A DNA stretch of 64,000 nt from Brachypodium distachyon (taxonomy: Eukaryota; Streptophyta; Magnoliopsida; Poales; Poaceae): contig NC_016131.3 of assembly GCF_000005505.3 (NCBI RefSeq), forward strand, positions 26,651,001 through 26,715,000, given 5' to 3'. The notes below the pieces were generated by a model. The model did no database searches. It was not told the origin of the DNA and saw nothing but the letters and a program-made list of their open reading frames with translations. The first letter of the stretch is position 1. Each line of letters opens with the position of its first letter. Position numbers and translations under genes: made by a program. Positions 1 to 11,800 of this stretch are shown in pieces.

Positions 1-1677
1 GAGGGTATGCGTGCCCGGCAGAGGGAAGCAGACGATTATGGTTATGTTGGGTTTGATGAACATGCCTATTCTTTGGATTTGGAGGATGTAGGCGATGAAG
101 CAACAGTAGAATTTGATCTTACACCAGTGTACCGAGCATACCACATTCACAAAAGTCTTGGTCTTGGAGAAAAGTTTCAGGAATATTACTACAGTAATAG
201 GCTCATGCAACTCAACTTGGACATGCAAATTTCCACGACACAACCATTCATTGAGTCCCACCAATACTTCCTTGCACAGGTAGCTGGATTCTTTATTGTC
301 GAGGACCGTGTACTTCGAACTGCAGACGGTCTTCTGTCTGACAGCCAGGTTGAGACAATGTGGGAAATAGCTATTTCTAAGGTCACCTCTATTTTAGGGG
401 AACAGTTCTCTCACATGGAAGCTGGTAACCACCACCTCCTTGTAAAAGATTATGTCTCTCTTCTGTGTGCAAGCATGAAGAATTATGGATATCAAACCAC
501 ATCTTTGCTTGAAGTTCTTGACAATAATAGGGACAGATATCATGAGCTGCTTCTTTCTGATTGCCGGAAGCAGATAGAAGGTGTCTTTGCTAAGGACTCA
601 TATGAAAGGATGGTTATAAAGAACGAAAACGAGTACAATATGAATGTCTTAACATTTCAACTTGAAAACATCGGTTTAGTCCCAGATCTTCCATATACCG
701 CACCATTTTCCTCTTGTGTTCCTAGTGCTTGCCGTATCGTGCACTTTTTTATCGAGGCCTCAGTAAGCTACATGTCACACTGTGGTACAATGAACTGCTA
801 TGATGTGGTGAAAGGATATCTAGACAAGCTCTTAAAGGTACTGAATGATGATCTTCTGAACTTGATACATGTTGGTTCTGTGGAAATTGCACAGATGGTG
901 CAGATTGCAGGAAATATTGCCATTCTTGAGCGCTCCTGTGATATGTTCCTCCGTCAAGCTGCCCAACTTTGTGGTCTCCCCAGACGGCTTCTTGAGATGC
1001 CTCATTCTGGTTTGACTGGTAGAGCTTTGCTCAAAGCTTCCCAAAATGCGGCATACACTGGATTAATAACCTTGGCCAATTCAAAGATAGATGAATTTGT
1101 GTTGCTCTTGACCGGCATCAATTGGACATCAGAGGAAACTCCAGAACATGCAAATGACTACATGAATGAAATCCTCATCTACCTTGACATGCTAGTATCA
1201 GCCGCGCAACCGATTTTGCCTAAAGAGGCCCTCTTCAAGGTTATTTCTACTGCTCTCAGCCACATCTCAGACTCTATAATAACAGTTCTTCTTAGCGACA
1301 GGGTGAAAAGGTTCAATATCAATGCTGTTGTAGGTATTGATATTGACCTGAAAATGCTAGAAGAGTTTGCAGATGACAGATTTCACAGTACTGGATTGTC
1401 GGACCTTAGAAAGGAAACAAGTTTCAAAGACTGTTTGGTCGAAATTAGGCAGCTGACTAATCTTCTGCTCAGCAACCAGCCAGAGAGCTTCATGAATGCT
1501 GTGATAAGGGAGAATAATTATGGGTCCTTGGACCACAAGAAGGTAACCATCATCTGTGAGAAGTTCAGGGATGCTTCAGACAGTTTGTTTGGGAGCCTTT
1601 CAGGCCGAAGCATGGTGCAGAATGCTCGGAAGAAGTCCTTGGATGTGTTAAAGAGAAGGTTGAAGGATTTTAGCTGA
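1..1677 (+). CDS. SEC15: Exocyst complex subunit SEC15 (5' end outside window)
   Basis: The frame is open from base 1 and ends at TGA 1675-1677, giving about 558 residues without an intron. Plant SEC15 proteins are roughly 790-800 residues and come from intronless genes, so this is about the last 70%. SEC15 is the exocyst subunit that links Rab GTPases on secretory vesicles to the tethering complex at the plasma membrane; the mostly helical C-terminal region seen here is the Rab-binding domain in the family. Recognisable stretches include the ETMWEIAISKV-like helix, VKDYVSLLC, and a basic C-terminus (KKSLDVLKRRLKDFS). The first ATG in the window, at 7, is internal and not the true start. The identification rests on remembered family similarity; which SEC15 paralogue (A or B type) it is cannot be decided. 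Confidence 0.88.
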   Translation, partial: EGMRARQREADDYGYVGFDEHAYSLDLEDVGDEATVEFDLTPVYRAYHIHKSLGLGEKFQEYYYSNRLMQLNLDMQISTTQPFIESHQYFLAQVAGFFIVEDRVLRTADGLLSDSQVETMWEIAISKVTSILGEQFSHMEAGNHHLLVKDYVSLLCASMKNYGYQTTSLLEVLDNNRDRYHELLLSDCRKQIEGVFAKDSYERMVIKNENEYNMNVLTFQLENIGLVPDLPYTAPFSSCVPSACRIVHFFIEASVSYMSHCGTMNCYDVVKGYLDKLLKVLNDDLLNLIHVGSVEIAQMVQIAGNIAILERSCDMFLRQAAQLCGLPRRLLEMPHSGLTGRALLKASQNAAYTGLITLANSKIDEFVLLLTGINWTSEETPEHANDYMNEILIYLDMLVSAAQPILPKEALFKVISTALSHISDSIITVLLSDRVKRFNINAVVGIDIDLKMLEEFADDRFHSTGLSDLRKETSFKDCLVEIRQLTNLLLSNQPESFMNAVIRENNYGSLDHKKVTIICEKFRDASDSLFGSLSGRSMVQNARKKSLDVLKRRLKDFS

Positions 1678-2934
1678 GATTAGCTATGTTCCATCCCAAT
1701 TAAGCTGGCACCCCTTGAGAAGAAGACTGATACCTGTTGATCTTAGCTGTTTTATATCAGTTACATTTCCTTGTTCTTCTTCTCCTCTTAAATCTCCTTT
1801 GTTCTAGCCTCATAATGGAACCAGTGTAGTTTTATAACAGTGTCCAGTACATGTCTTTGGATGGTCGTAATAGTACTTCTCTATCATCATTCGGTACTTA
1901 TGGTTCTATCTTGAGTATCATGTTAATGTTCTGAATTATGGAGCCCCTGCCCCCTGCTGCACAAATCTACAGTTCACTTTGCATTGTGGAGAAACAAGAA
2001 TGGCACTGTTAAGATGCGATATTCAGTCTTGGCCTGTTGGCCATGCTCTTTGCCTATGTGAGTTAATACTTCGTCAGGGATAAGCCCCCATTTTTGTTAT
2101 TGACATAGTTTGTTTGGATCTCTCTTTCCATGATCTGATAGTTTGTTGCTGTTCAATATATCGTACTACCCAGCCTCCTGCTCTTTTGCGTTGAGAACTT
2201 TTGTCAGTCATACATGTGATGCGTAGCTCTGTGTATCTGATACTTAAATATCACTGTTTTGTGTCTGATTGTTACTATAGTATGGCAGTTTGTCTAGACT
2301 ATGAGGTGTGCTGCAACTTAACAGTCTTAACAGTGCTCATATAGGAAAGAACAGGTTGCCGTCCTGAACCGGAATTCCATTCCAGTAGTGTTCGCGGCTG
2401 CATGATGCTGTTAGTAATGGCCAGTTTATCTACCTGCTAGAAGCGAAATTCCTGTGAGCTTATCTTGAGCAAACTGGATGCATCATGAGTTGATCACTAG
2501 TTTGTGATGGTAAGCCTGGACAATTAAGTGTTTCTCTGATTGGAACACGAGAGCTGGATGGCTCCCAGACTTTGGACAGTGGGGATCAGCTTTCAGTACT
2601 TGGTCCTATAGGGACCAAATGCTTGTGAGAGCTTAAAACTTGGTTTCTCATGACCCCGTTATGCCTGGACCTGAATCAGTTGATCGATGTGCTGGCATGC
2701 CGAAATGCAAATATGCTTTTGACGAAAGAGAGGAAGTATAGCATGCGCTTGGTTCGCCTGTTTGTGGGTGTTGCTAGCCATGTTATGTTTGATTCGGAAT
2801 GAAGAAAAGCTGCGATTTGGCCAGTGTCCAGCTCTTTCGAAGCTTTGATGCCACAAATCTGGCTTCTGGCTGGGAAATTCTGCCTGGATATGGAAGAGCA
2901 GTCTAGTAGATCTAGTTCTTTTCTGTATCACAAC
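1678..2934. other. 3' UTR of SEC15 and intergenic DNA
   Basis: The first few hundred bases are AT-rich and probably hold the SEC15 3' UTR. After that I see no coding region or repeat that I can support on either strand; the minus-strand ORF at 2659-2973 overlaps the tRNA and has no recognisable features. Confidence 0.5.
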
Positions 2935-3006
2935 TCCGTCGTAGTCTAGGTGGTTAGGATACTCGGCTCTCACCCGAGAGACCCGGGTTCAAGTCCCGGC
3001 GACGGA
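2935..3006 (+). tRNA. tRNA-Glu (anticodon CUC)
   Basis: A 72-nt tRNA with no intron. The acceptor stem pairs TCCGTCG at 2935-2941 with CGACGGA at 3000-3006. The anticodon stem CTCGG/CCGAG encloses the loop CTCTCAC, giving anticodon CTC, which reads GAG. The A box lies in TAGTCTAGGTGG and the B box is GGTTCAAGTCC. A CAA sits at 2931-2933 just upstream, as is common at plant tRNA start sites, and a T run (TTTT at 3010-3013 and longer runs following) serves as the Pol III terminator. CCA is not encoded, as expected in a nuclear gene. Confidence 0.97.
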
Positions 3007-3209
3007 ATGTTTTGATTTTTATTTTTATTTTTCTGCTGATGCTAGTCCACATGCATTCTTCTTCTTCTTTTTTTGACATCGAGCATTTTCTTCTTCTTAC
3101 TGGAGGAATTCCCTTCTCTCCATTAGTCCATTTCCCTTTTCAAACGTGTTGGTTTGAACTTTGAAAAGCACTACGGAAAGCAAGCGCATCAGCACCGTCC
3201 ATCCAAATC

Positions 3210-3234
3210 CAACCCAACCCAACCCAACCCAATT
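3210..3234. repeat. CCAAC pentanucleotide microsatellite
   Basis: About four tandem CCAAC units lie in the presumed 5' leader or promoter of the GW2-like gene. Confidence 0.8.
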
Positions 3235-3465
3235 ACCCCCCATTCGAAAAGCAGAAGATGCCTTGCTTCCTTCCCTCCGTTTCGAGTTTCCCTCCTCCGA
3301 CGAGAAAGAAAGCGGCCAATCTCCTTCTCCTTCCACACCCGCCACGATCGATGCTGCCGCGGTGAGGCTACAAACCGCAGCCCCGCTAGCAACTTCTCCG
3401 GGAGCACAAGCGCTCATTCACAACCAACCACGGGCGCGCGAGGCACCGATCAGAAGATCCGATCG

Positions 3466-4985
3466 ATGGGCAACGTGGCGGCGGCGCTGGGGGAGCGGCA
3501 GCGGCCGGCGGTGGAGGAGCGGCTCACGCGACCGCGCCGCCTGCTCCGGGAGCTCCACGACGTCGACTCCGCCCGCCTCCGCCGCCTCATCCGCTCCGGC
3601 CACCTCGCGCCGTGCTTCGACGCCGCCGCCGAGGACGACGACGCCGCAACCTCCGTCGAGTGCCCCATCTGCTTCGACGTACGTATGCACCCCGAGATCG
3701 ATGCGCTCCCTGTCCGCTTCGGAGAAAATTAACAGGGCTTCTCTTCTCTGTTCTGTTGTTCTGACGGTTGTTTGTTGTCCTCGACGATGCAGTTCTACCC
3801 GAGTCTGAACCGGTCCAAGTGTTGCGGCAAAGGGATCTGCACCGGTGAGCTCCCCAATCCCTCTTCATTCCTGTCGTAATCTTGCTCCAAATTGTACTGT
3901 AATTCTAGGCATATGGTGACCTGAGAACTACAGAATGGCATTGCATTCCATATGGCTTCAGAGTTCGGACTCCAGAGAGCATTTTTCTTTTTTCTTTTTG
4001 GCAGAAAAATGGCAAGCGCCTATAGTGACCCAGTTGGGTTTTCGGGTTGGGCACGCCCCACCCAATAATTTTTGAAATCCTTCTTTTATCAATAGAAATT
4101 ATCAGGAAAAAATAGAACTGTTGTGTTTTTGGCCCACTCAATATTAAAAATGTAGTGTTTGCTCCAACCAATATTCAAAATTTGGGTCCGCCATGCTCTA
4201 TCGTGCTTTATAGGCTAATATTTTAGTAATCCAATGAATAAATAAACACACGGTTACTTATTAGAAATTCCCGACATGTTAATCTGAACGACGTAAGTAC
4301 TGTGATTCTTTGGTCCAATGGAATAAGTTCAGCAAAACATTTGCCTGCAAAGTTTCTGTATCTTCAGTTTTCTTCTTGCACTAAAAAGTGGTACTACTAC
4401 ATCTCGGAGATTTTTCTCGTATAATGAATCTGACAAGTTTTCGTTCATCATGTCCTGCAGAGTGCTTCTTGCAGCTGATTCCGTCGACCACTACTAAAGC
4501 TGTTCAGTATCCTTTTTCGTTACCTAGCTAGTTAATGCGCAATGTGCATATACATCTTTACTAAACTCAACCTCATAATGCAATGCACTGTGCTTCATAC
4601 TTGCATTTCACGCTGAAGAGTAAGGAATCTTTACCTTGATATTGTATTGGGCACAAAATAGAACTGTTTGCCAGCTGAATTCCTTGGGGTCCTTAACTAG
4701 CAATGCAGCTGTCCTTTCTGCAAAACCGCATCCTACGCTGTTGAATACCGCAGTGACAGAACCATAAGTGAGAAGAAACTTGAGCAAGAAGTTAGTTTCC
4801 TTCGCAGAGATTCTGATGCAAAAGCATCTTCTTTAGATGGTGGGCAAGATCAGATCAGCAGCATCAAACCTTTTCGTGTCCAATGAGTCTTTTCTCTGAA
4901 TTTCTTGCAGGAAGAACAAAACGTTAAGGCTCAGATGAGAATACATCCGAAGACTCAGAACGCCGGTGAACTTATTCAACCTTAG
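3466..4985 (+). CDS. Short GW2/DA2-like RING-type E3 ubiquitin ligase
   Basis: Five exons at 3466-3678, 3793-3844, 4461-4506, 4709-4790 and 4911-4985, all with GT-AG introns and matching phases, give 155 residues and a stop at 4983-4985. The N-terminus MGNVAAALGERQ, the block VEERLTRPRRLL, and the RING with CPICF, YPSLNRSKCCGKGICTECF and CPFCKTASYAVEYR follow the GW2/DA2 layout closely. Probable zinc ligands are C66, C69, C81 or C82, C87, C90, H104, C105 and C108. GW2 (rice) and DA2 (Arabidopsis) are ubiquitin ligases that restrict cell number in seeds and organs and are around 400 residues or more. Here the frame stops soon after the conserved EEQNVKAQMRIHP block, so the long C-terminal region is missing. 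An alternative reading through the fourth donor also stops soon (after FRVQ, near 4887). It may be a genuine short paralogue, or a gene whose later exons were lost. Confidence 0.8.
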
Positions 4986-5431
4986 AAGATGCAAGCCAGA
5001 TTTTTGGCACACCTAAAAGCTTTCTAACCAACTTTTAGCCCTTCTAACATCTCGAGAGATTTCATGATCACCACGGTGAAAAAAAAAATCAGACATTTTT
5101 TTTAGCAGAACAGAGTCTGGTTTCAGCTGTGAATGCCACTATACTGAAACAAAAATATTCTGCCGGTTTTGCAGTAAAAGAGTGATGGTTTGAAACAGCA
5201 AAAATAAGTGATGGTCCCAATATTGTGTAGCTAGCCAGGTCTGAAGACAAAGATGGAGCTGATTTTTTTCCAAACTGGCAAAGAACTCCACGTCAGCATA
5301 CAGTCATGCAACCACTTATTTTGATTCCGTGTGGCACCTTGCCTATTGCAGAATCCCTGCCTGTATTTCTTGGAGCTTTTTTTACACTGCCTGTATTTCT
5401 TGGAGCTCTCTTGTTTAGACTTTAGACGTTG
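4986..5431. other. Probable 3' UTR and flank of the GW2-like gene
   Basis: AT-rich, with no coding region seen. A 21-bp stretch (CTGCCTGTATTTCTTGGAGCT) is directly repeated at about 5358 and 5387, a small local duplication. The palindrome begins right after it. Confidence 0.5.
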
Positions 5432-7222
5432 TACATGTTCCTGATGGCAATACTGGAGATTAGCACGTAATTTTACTCGGATGTTCCATTTTCCTAGGTA
5501 CTGGACTTGTTGATCTTGTCTTTGTGGCAGTGCCGCACTTGAACTGAAAATTGATGAATCTGAATCTGCTTGCTACTATTGTGTGTACGTTCAATTCTAG
5601 TTGTGGTGGATACTTGTCTGCAACCACGGACATGCTACCTGAAGCTTCTCCAAAGGGTATGTAGAATGCAGTTTCAGATTATACTGGAAAATAATGAGCA
5701 CGACCTACTATACAAATCCACGTCAGTTAATTCGGGATTGAGAAAGTATAATAAGTACTCCCTCTGACCCATATTACTTGTCTAAGTTTGCTCAAATATG
5801 AATGTATTTATATTTAAAAAGTGTGTAGATATATGTAATATTTCAACAAGTAATATTGGTCGGAAAAAGTACCACATTTGGTGCTTCAACAAGAGTATCA
5901 TGTCGAAAAATTGATACAAGTACAAGGTATACTCGATTACAACCTTAATAGTGCATGTCCACCAGACCACCATTGGTTACATTTGTTGTGTGGTCTTGAT
6001 ACACTACCGCATAGAAATCGTACAACTTCTGTCATACGAAACGCCTTTCCCCCTTCACGAGTGTGGCACAGTGCCATGCATGTCCAAGGATTGATACAAG
6101 TAAAAGGCACTCAATGCAACCTTCAACTTCATGTGTGGCAATCACTTTACTGAAACATGCATTACGAGTGGGTTGACAAAAATATGAAGCCTAATCAAAC
6201 CACAACCTTTCACGTCTCTTAATCTACATAGTGGGGGCTAGCATGACCAAAAAGATGTGGGAAGTGCTTCCGTGTGCTCTTCTATTTTCCTTTTGCACAG
6301 ATCCCAAAGCAAATAGTGGGTATAAACTTAGTTGAGACTTGAGACCAAGTTCAGTCCCCGCCCGCTTCAATAAATTACACACGATATATCTCTTTCGCCG
6401 TTCTCTCCCGCCTCCCTTTGCTCGCGCTCGAGGACAATATTTCTGTCAACTCCCCTGTAATGCATGTCTCGGTAAAGTGAATTTCACTCATGAAGATCAA
6501 GGTCGTAGCTGAGTACTACTAGCATGTTCTTGTTTTCACTTCTATCAATGAAGCGATTGCCACTCATGAAGTTCAAGGTTGTCAAATCCCCTGTGATGCT
6601 CAGTAAAGTGATTGCCACTCATGAAGATCAAGGTTGTAATTGAGTACTAGCATGTTCTTGTTTTCACTTCTATCAATGAAGTGATCGGTTGCCACTCATG
6701 AAGTTTAAGGTTGCCAATTCCCCTGTAATGCATGCTCTTGTTTTCACTTTTATCAATTCTTGACATGATATTGTGGTATTGCCATCCATGACCCATGTAG
6801 TTCAAAGTTGTAATTGAGTACCTCGCACTTCTGTCAAGTCTTGGGCAGTTGGGCATGATACCGTGATATCTTGTTGAAACAACAAATGTGGTGCTTAACT
6901 GCTTGTGTTTTTATTTATTTATGGTTTCGACCGGCTCGTTAGTTTCCAAAATAATCTGAAACTGCATTCTACGTACATAACTTTTAGAGAAGATTCAGGT
7001 TGCATGGTCGTAGTTGCAGACAAGAATCTACCACAGCTATGATTGAACGTACACACAATATATAGCAACAAGTACTTAACTTGGCAAATTCATCATTTTT
7101 CAGTTCAGTTGTGTCAGTGCCACAAAGACAAAATCAGGGAATCCAAAACTTAGGAAAATGGAACATCCGAGTAAAACTATGTGCTAATCTCTAGTGTTGC
7201 CATCTGGAACATGCATGTAGAT
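5432..7222. repeat. Long imperfect palindrome (fold-back structure), about 1.79 kb
   Basis: The left arm (5432 to about 6180) is matched in reverse complement by the right arm (about 6475 to 7222), centred near 6330. Examples: TGGAGATTAGCAC at about 5453 against GTGCTAATCTCTAG at about 7181; CAGTTTCAGATTAT near 5670 against ATAATCTGAAACTG near 6952; the ACCACATTTG/TTCAACAAGA block at about 5871 against 6877-6893; CAACCTTCAACTTCATG at 6118 against CATGAAGTTCAAGGTTG near 6565. Similarity looks like roughly 75-80% with indels. The right arm also contains short internal repeats (CATGAAGATCAAGG and GTTCTTGTTTTCACTT). A transcript would fold into a long hairpin. It may be a fold-back transposon or an inverted duplication of the GW2-like 3' flank; I could not define target-site duplications. 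Confidence 0.8.
5756..5872. mobile_element. Degenerate Stowaway-like MITE inside the palindrome's left arm
   Basis: The left end TACTCCCTCTGACCCATATT pairs with a right end near 5848-5872 (AAGTAATATTGGTCGGAAAA). The right arm of the palindrome has nothing equivalent, so the MITE probably inserted after the palindrome formed. Confidence 0.6.
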
Positions 7223-8620
7223 GTTGTGTACAAGATAGCCGTGTACAATGCAGGAGGCCCGACGGAGCCGGGGGGATAGCGTGGCTAGAAGCGAGGGCGA
7301 CGAGCACTACGAGCAACAAGCTATAGGTGAGTGGCAATAGCACGAAGGAGGTTGAGAATGTAGAATCTAACACGACATAAGCGGGTGATATGATCGCCAA
7401 CATGCATGCATTTGTTGCAGGAACCGCTTCTTCCTACCGTCGATGGTGGTGCTCAACACATGTTTTTGCCCGAGGAGGGATAACCTAATCAAGTGACGGT
7501 GACATATAGAATTGACCTGGTGGTGGATATATGGTTCATACCAACTAGCTAGGCGACTCAGACGGCGCAAAGGGGAAGATTTGGTATCCGACATAAACCT
7601 GAGGCCAACGAAATCACGTCTTCATGCCTTCAATGCTGGTACAAAGCATATTGTTTTGTTGGATGAGGAGGCTTTTGATGTCTCTAGGGTGGTGGACTAG
7701 CTAACATCATATGTGTTCCTTTCCTCGATCTCGAGGAAGGTGATGTCATCAATTCTCGACACTCCTATGACCCTCCATTAGAGGGTTGCCATCTCAGTTA
7801 ACGCCCCATGTTGTAGTGGGAGGATGACCATGAAACAACAGAACAAGGCGATGGAAAAGCGATAATGTTTTGGCTCAAGAGATGCTTGCGTACCTTAGGG
7901 CTGCATGCTAACCTGAAGGCGAATTTCAATGATGGATCTCGTGATGCTCCTGCCAAGTTGTTCGTGGGTTCTCTTGCGGCAATCTTGATCATGACTTTTG
8001 ATGCGTTTGTGAGAAGTGTGACAACGGTGATGAAAAGGAAATGTCGTAACGGAAAGGCAAACCCCATGGTTAGATGATTGTCTAGTCTCTTGTTGCTCAA
8101 GGGTCGTCGTCATTGCTCGTATGTATAGCATTGTTTGTTACTTGTCATGGGCCATAGTTAGTTGAGAGAGAGAGATGCATGACTAATACAGTATGTATCA
8201 TGACACTAAGATATCTATATAAAGGTGAAACTATGGTTAAGATCATTATCTACCAAAATTGCTAATGTCCAACGGGATAGGATAACCTGGTTCTCTAAAT
8301 AGGAGTAGTGTTTATTATGGATTGTACAACCATCTCAGCGACTGCTAGTGTTAATTATGGATTCTATCCCACCTAATAAACTGTACAAGCTTATCATCGA
8401 TGCACTGCAAGTTCATAACTCCTGTAACCCTAAACGGAAGTGCGTAATAATTATAGGAAAGCGTCCAGGTATGAGCTGGCCCCGGCAGCCGAGAGACGGG
8501 ATTGGCACGTATTTACCACAAGTGCCACTTCTAGAACCCTTTGAGTTCCGACACGCAAAGTTGTTCAGAATTTCAGATGCCCGTGCTACGGCCGCGCGTG
8601 GCCTCTCGCCTCGCGAACCC
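7223..8620. other. Intergenic DNA without a recognised gene
   Basis: Short ORFs on both strands (for example 7512-7700 and 7865-8077) show no family motif, start context or splice pattern that I can support. The text may be remains of an old insertion but no terminal repeats were found. Confidence 0.4.
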
Positions 8621-8628
8621 TTTCCGGA

Positions 8629-8636
8629 TATAAATA
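8629..8636 (+). promoter_or_regulatory. TATA box of the ABCG gene
   Basis: TATAAATA at 8629-8636 lies about 228 bp upstream of the ATG at 8864, in a GC-rich promoter. Transcription would start near 8660, leaving a leader of about 200 bases rich in CCACCC and GCC repeats. Confidence 0.6.
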
Positions 8637-8863
8637 CCCGGTTCGGTCCACTTGGATCCCTTATAGTCGGCGGCGCGGCGCTCCCTGTTCCTTCCTCTGC
8701 TCCCAAACGGCCAAAACCCCAAAACGAATTTCCTCTCGAAACCCCACACGAATTTCACCACCCCAAAACCCACCCACCCACCCACCCCTCATCGTCGTCG
8801 CTCCTCCTCCGCCGCCGCCGCCGATCGATCCCTCGCCGGTGGTTGCGTAGCGCGCGCGCGTCC

Positions 8864-11800
8864 ATGGCGTTCGTTGCGAGCGGCGGCGCCGTGGAGCAGG
8901 TGGCGGTGAATGTGGATCGGGAGACGGAGGAGGCGGACCTGCTCTGGGCCGCCCTGGAGCGGCTGCCCTCCGCGAAGCGGCGCTCCCACGCCGTCATCCT
9001 CCCCGACCCCGACGGCGACGGAGGCGAAGGCGGGGGCGAGGTGGTCGACGTGCGGCGGCTCGACCGGCCCGGGCTCCAGCGCGTGCTGCGGCGCGCGCTC
9101 GCCACCGCCGAGCTCGACAACGCCAACCTCCTCCATGGCATCAAGGCCCGCTTCGACGCGTACGTGCTTACAATGCGGGCTTCAGGTTTTCGAAATTAGA
9201 TCGGGTTTATCAGGATGCTGAGTTGTTTTGGTTTGTTGGCAGGGTGGGATTGGAGGTGCCGCGGGTGGAGATGAGGTTCCGCGACCTGAGCGTCTCCACG
9301 GAGGTGAACGTCGGCAGCAGGGCGCTGCCGACGCTCGTCAACTACGTCCACGACATTGCTGAGGTACATACGAGTTTGCAGATACGTCGACGTGAGTGGG
9401 ATTAGAGGGAAATCATATCGATGGTAAAGCAGTACTACAGAGCAGTTTCCATGTCGGTATCGATATGTTAGTAATTAGGTTGTTCTCACGCGAACTTTGC
9501 CTGCTCACTTCCCGTCCGTGTTTTTTTGGGATTCCGATATCTTAGTCACGTGTAGTTGCGGCTGCAAGATGGAACTTCAAGTGCTCTGGCTTGCTTGACG
9601 ATTAATTTTCTTTCATTAATTTGTTACTATTCCTGTCAACCTTATCTGTAAGCTCATTAATTTGTTTATTTTTGTCATGTCTATACTTGGAATCAGAGAA
9701 TTCTTATTTCCTGCCGTATCTCACGTCCTCGTAAGCACAAGCTCACTATTCTGGATAAAGTCAGTGGCATTGTGAAACCTGGGAGGTGAGCAACAACTCT
9801 TCTCTTATCACATCATTATTTGCATTAGGGTGACACACACTCATGGAGTCATGGTATATACGCTGGATTCTCTGAAATGAAGTTTGAGTAATGCATCTAA
9901 ATCAGTTTACATAAAAACAACAAGCCTCTTTGCATGCCACTCTGCTTGCCCATGTTTCCCTTCTGATGTAACGTATCGCTCATTCAGATATGTATGCATG
10001 CATGTACCCTGTTGCCTCTATAGACTACTTGTACCTTTTTTTTTGACACTGCTCCTTTAATTCGTTTCCACTCAAGAATGACACTACTGCTGGGACCTCC
10101 TGCATCTGGGAAGTCAACACTCTTGTTGACCCTTGCTGGCAAACTGGATCCTCAGCTAAAGGTGAGCTTGCCTCTTTCTGTGTGCATGCGCGCTTGTTTG
10201 CATGGAAACAGCGTTAACTGCTCTTTTTAGTTGACAACAGGCCGGTTAATTGTCGTTATTTATTTCTCATGCTTTTTTTGACAGAAAAGTGGAGTAGTTA
10301 CGTACAATGGGACTGCTCTTGATGAATTTTTTGTACGACGAACTTCTGCATACATCGGTCAGACAGATAACCATCTCGGGGAGTTGACAGTAAGGGAAAC
10401 TTTAGATTTTGCTGCAAAATGCCAAGGTGCAAGCGAAAACTGGCAAGGTTGGGCTTCGCCTTTTATTCTTTTTCATGCTTGATCTAGTTTATCCCTCCGT
10501 CCCAAAATAAGTGACATGAATCTGTATCCAAAATAAGTGACGTGGATTTGTATAAGAGTTTATATAGATTCACGTCACTTATTTTGGGACGGAGGGAGTA
10601 TATGTTAATTAATACACTACATGGCATGAATGACCTTTCTTCAGATAGTGTTTTACCTCACACCTAGTATATTATGTTGTTTACAGTTTATTACTTGCAG
10701 AATGCTTAAAAGAATTGGTCAACCTTGAAAAGGAAAGAGGCATACGTCCAAGTCCTGAGATAGACGCTTTTATGAAGGTCCTTACTTAACTACTAAACTA
10801 ATTATATGGCATATTTTATTCTGCAATGTGATTAATTTTGTGTGGTCAGACTGCATCAGTCGGAGGAGAAAAACACAATCTTGTTACAGACTATGTGCTG
10901 AGAGTTCTTGGGCTGGATATATGTGCTGATACCCCTGTAGGCAGCGACATGGAAAGGGGTGTCTCTGGTGGCCAAAAGAAGAGAGTGACGACCGGTACAA
11001 CTTTGCTTCTTTTTTTTGAAACTGACAACTTTGCTTTTTTTCAGGCCTCCCGTTATTTTGGATGTGCGCTTTCTGTGGTCAAGGCAATTCTCATGACATT
11101 GATATGTTCCTGCAGGTGAAATGATTGTTGGACCCAGAAAAACACTTCTCATGGATGAAATATCAACGGGTCTTGATAGCTCAACAACTTTTCAAATAGT
11201 GAAGTGCATTAGGAACTTCGTTCATGAGATGGAGGCTACTGTGCTGATGTCACTTCTTCAGCCTGCACCAGAGACGTTTGAACTATTTGATGATCTAATT
11301 CTGCTGTCAGAAGGGCAGATCATTTATCAGGGCCCCATTGACCATGTTGTGGACTACTTCAAATCATTAGGATTTTCATTGCCACCACGCAAGGGAATTG
11401 CTGATTTTCTCCAAGAGGTATGTATTAATTTAAAGTGGGTAATTGTACGTTATGTTTGGAGCATGATAAGATTTAACTCAAAGTAAACATCGGCTTCAGG
11501 TGACTTCAAAGAAAGATCAAGCTCAGTACTGGTCTGACCAGTCAAAGCAGTATTCGTTTATTTCTGTGTCAACAATGGCTGCAGCATTTAAAGAATCCCA
11601 ATATGGAAGATATCTGGAGTTAAATCTAAGTAACTCCTGCAGTAATACAAATTCTCCCCAGGCTCTTGCCAGGTCGAAGTTTGCAATACCAGAACTTAGG
11701 CTTGTTAGGGCATGCTTTGCCCGGGAGCTTATTCTAATAAGCCGTCACCGTTTTCTGTACACTTTTAGGACATGCCAAGTAAGTTTATGAATCTCATTAT

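Noticed and set aside
3097..3417. Minus-strand ORFs over the GW2-like leader
   Set aside because: They overlap the leader and first exon of a well-supported gene and contain translated microsatellite.
8348..8863. Reading the ABCG gene from an upstream ATG at 8348
   Set aside because: The TATA box at 8629 lies inside that stretch, and family proteins begin close to the 8864 ATG.
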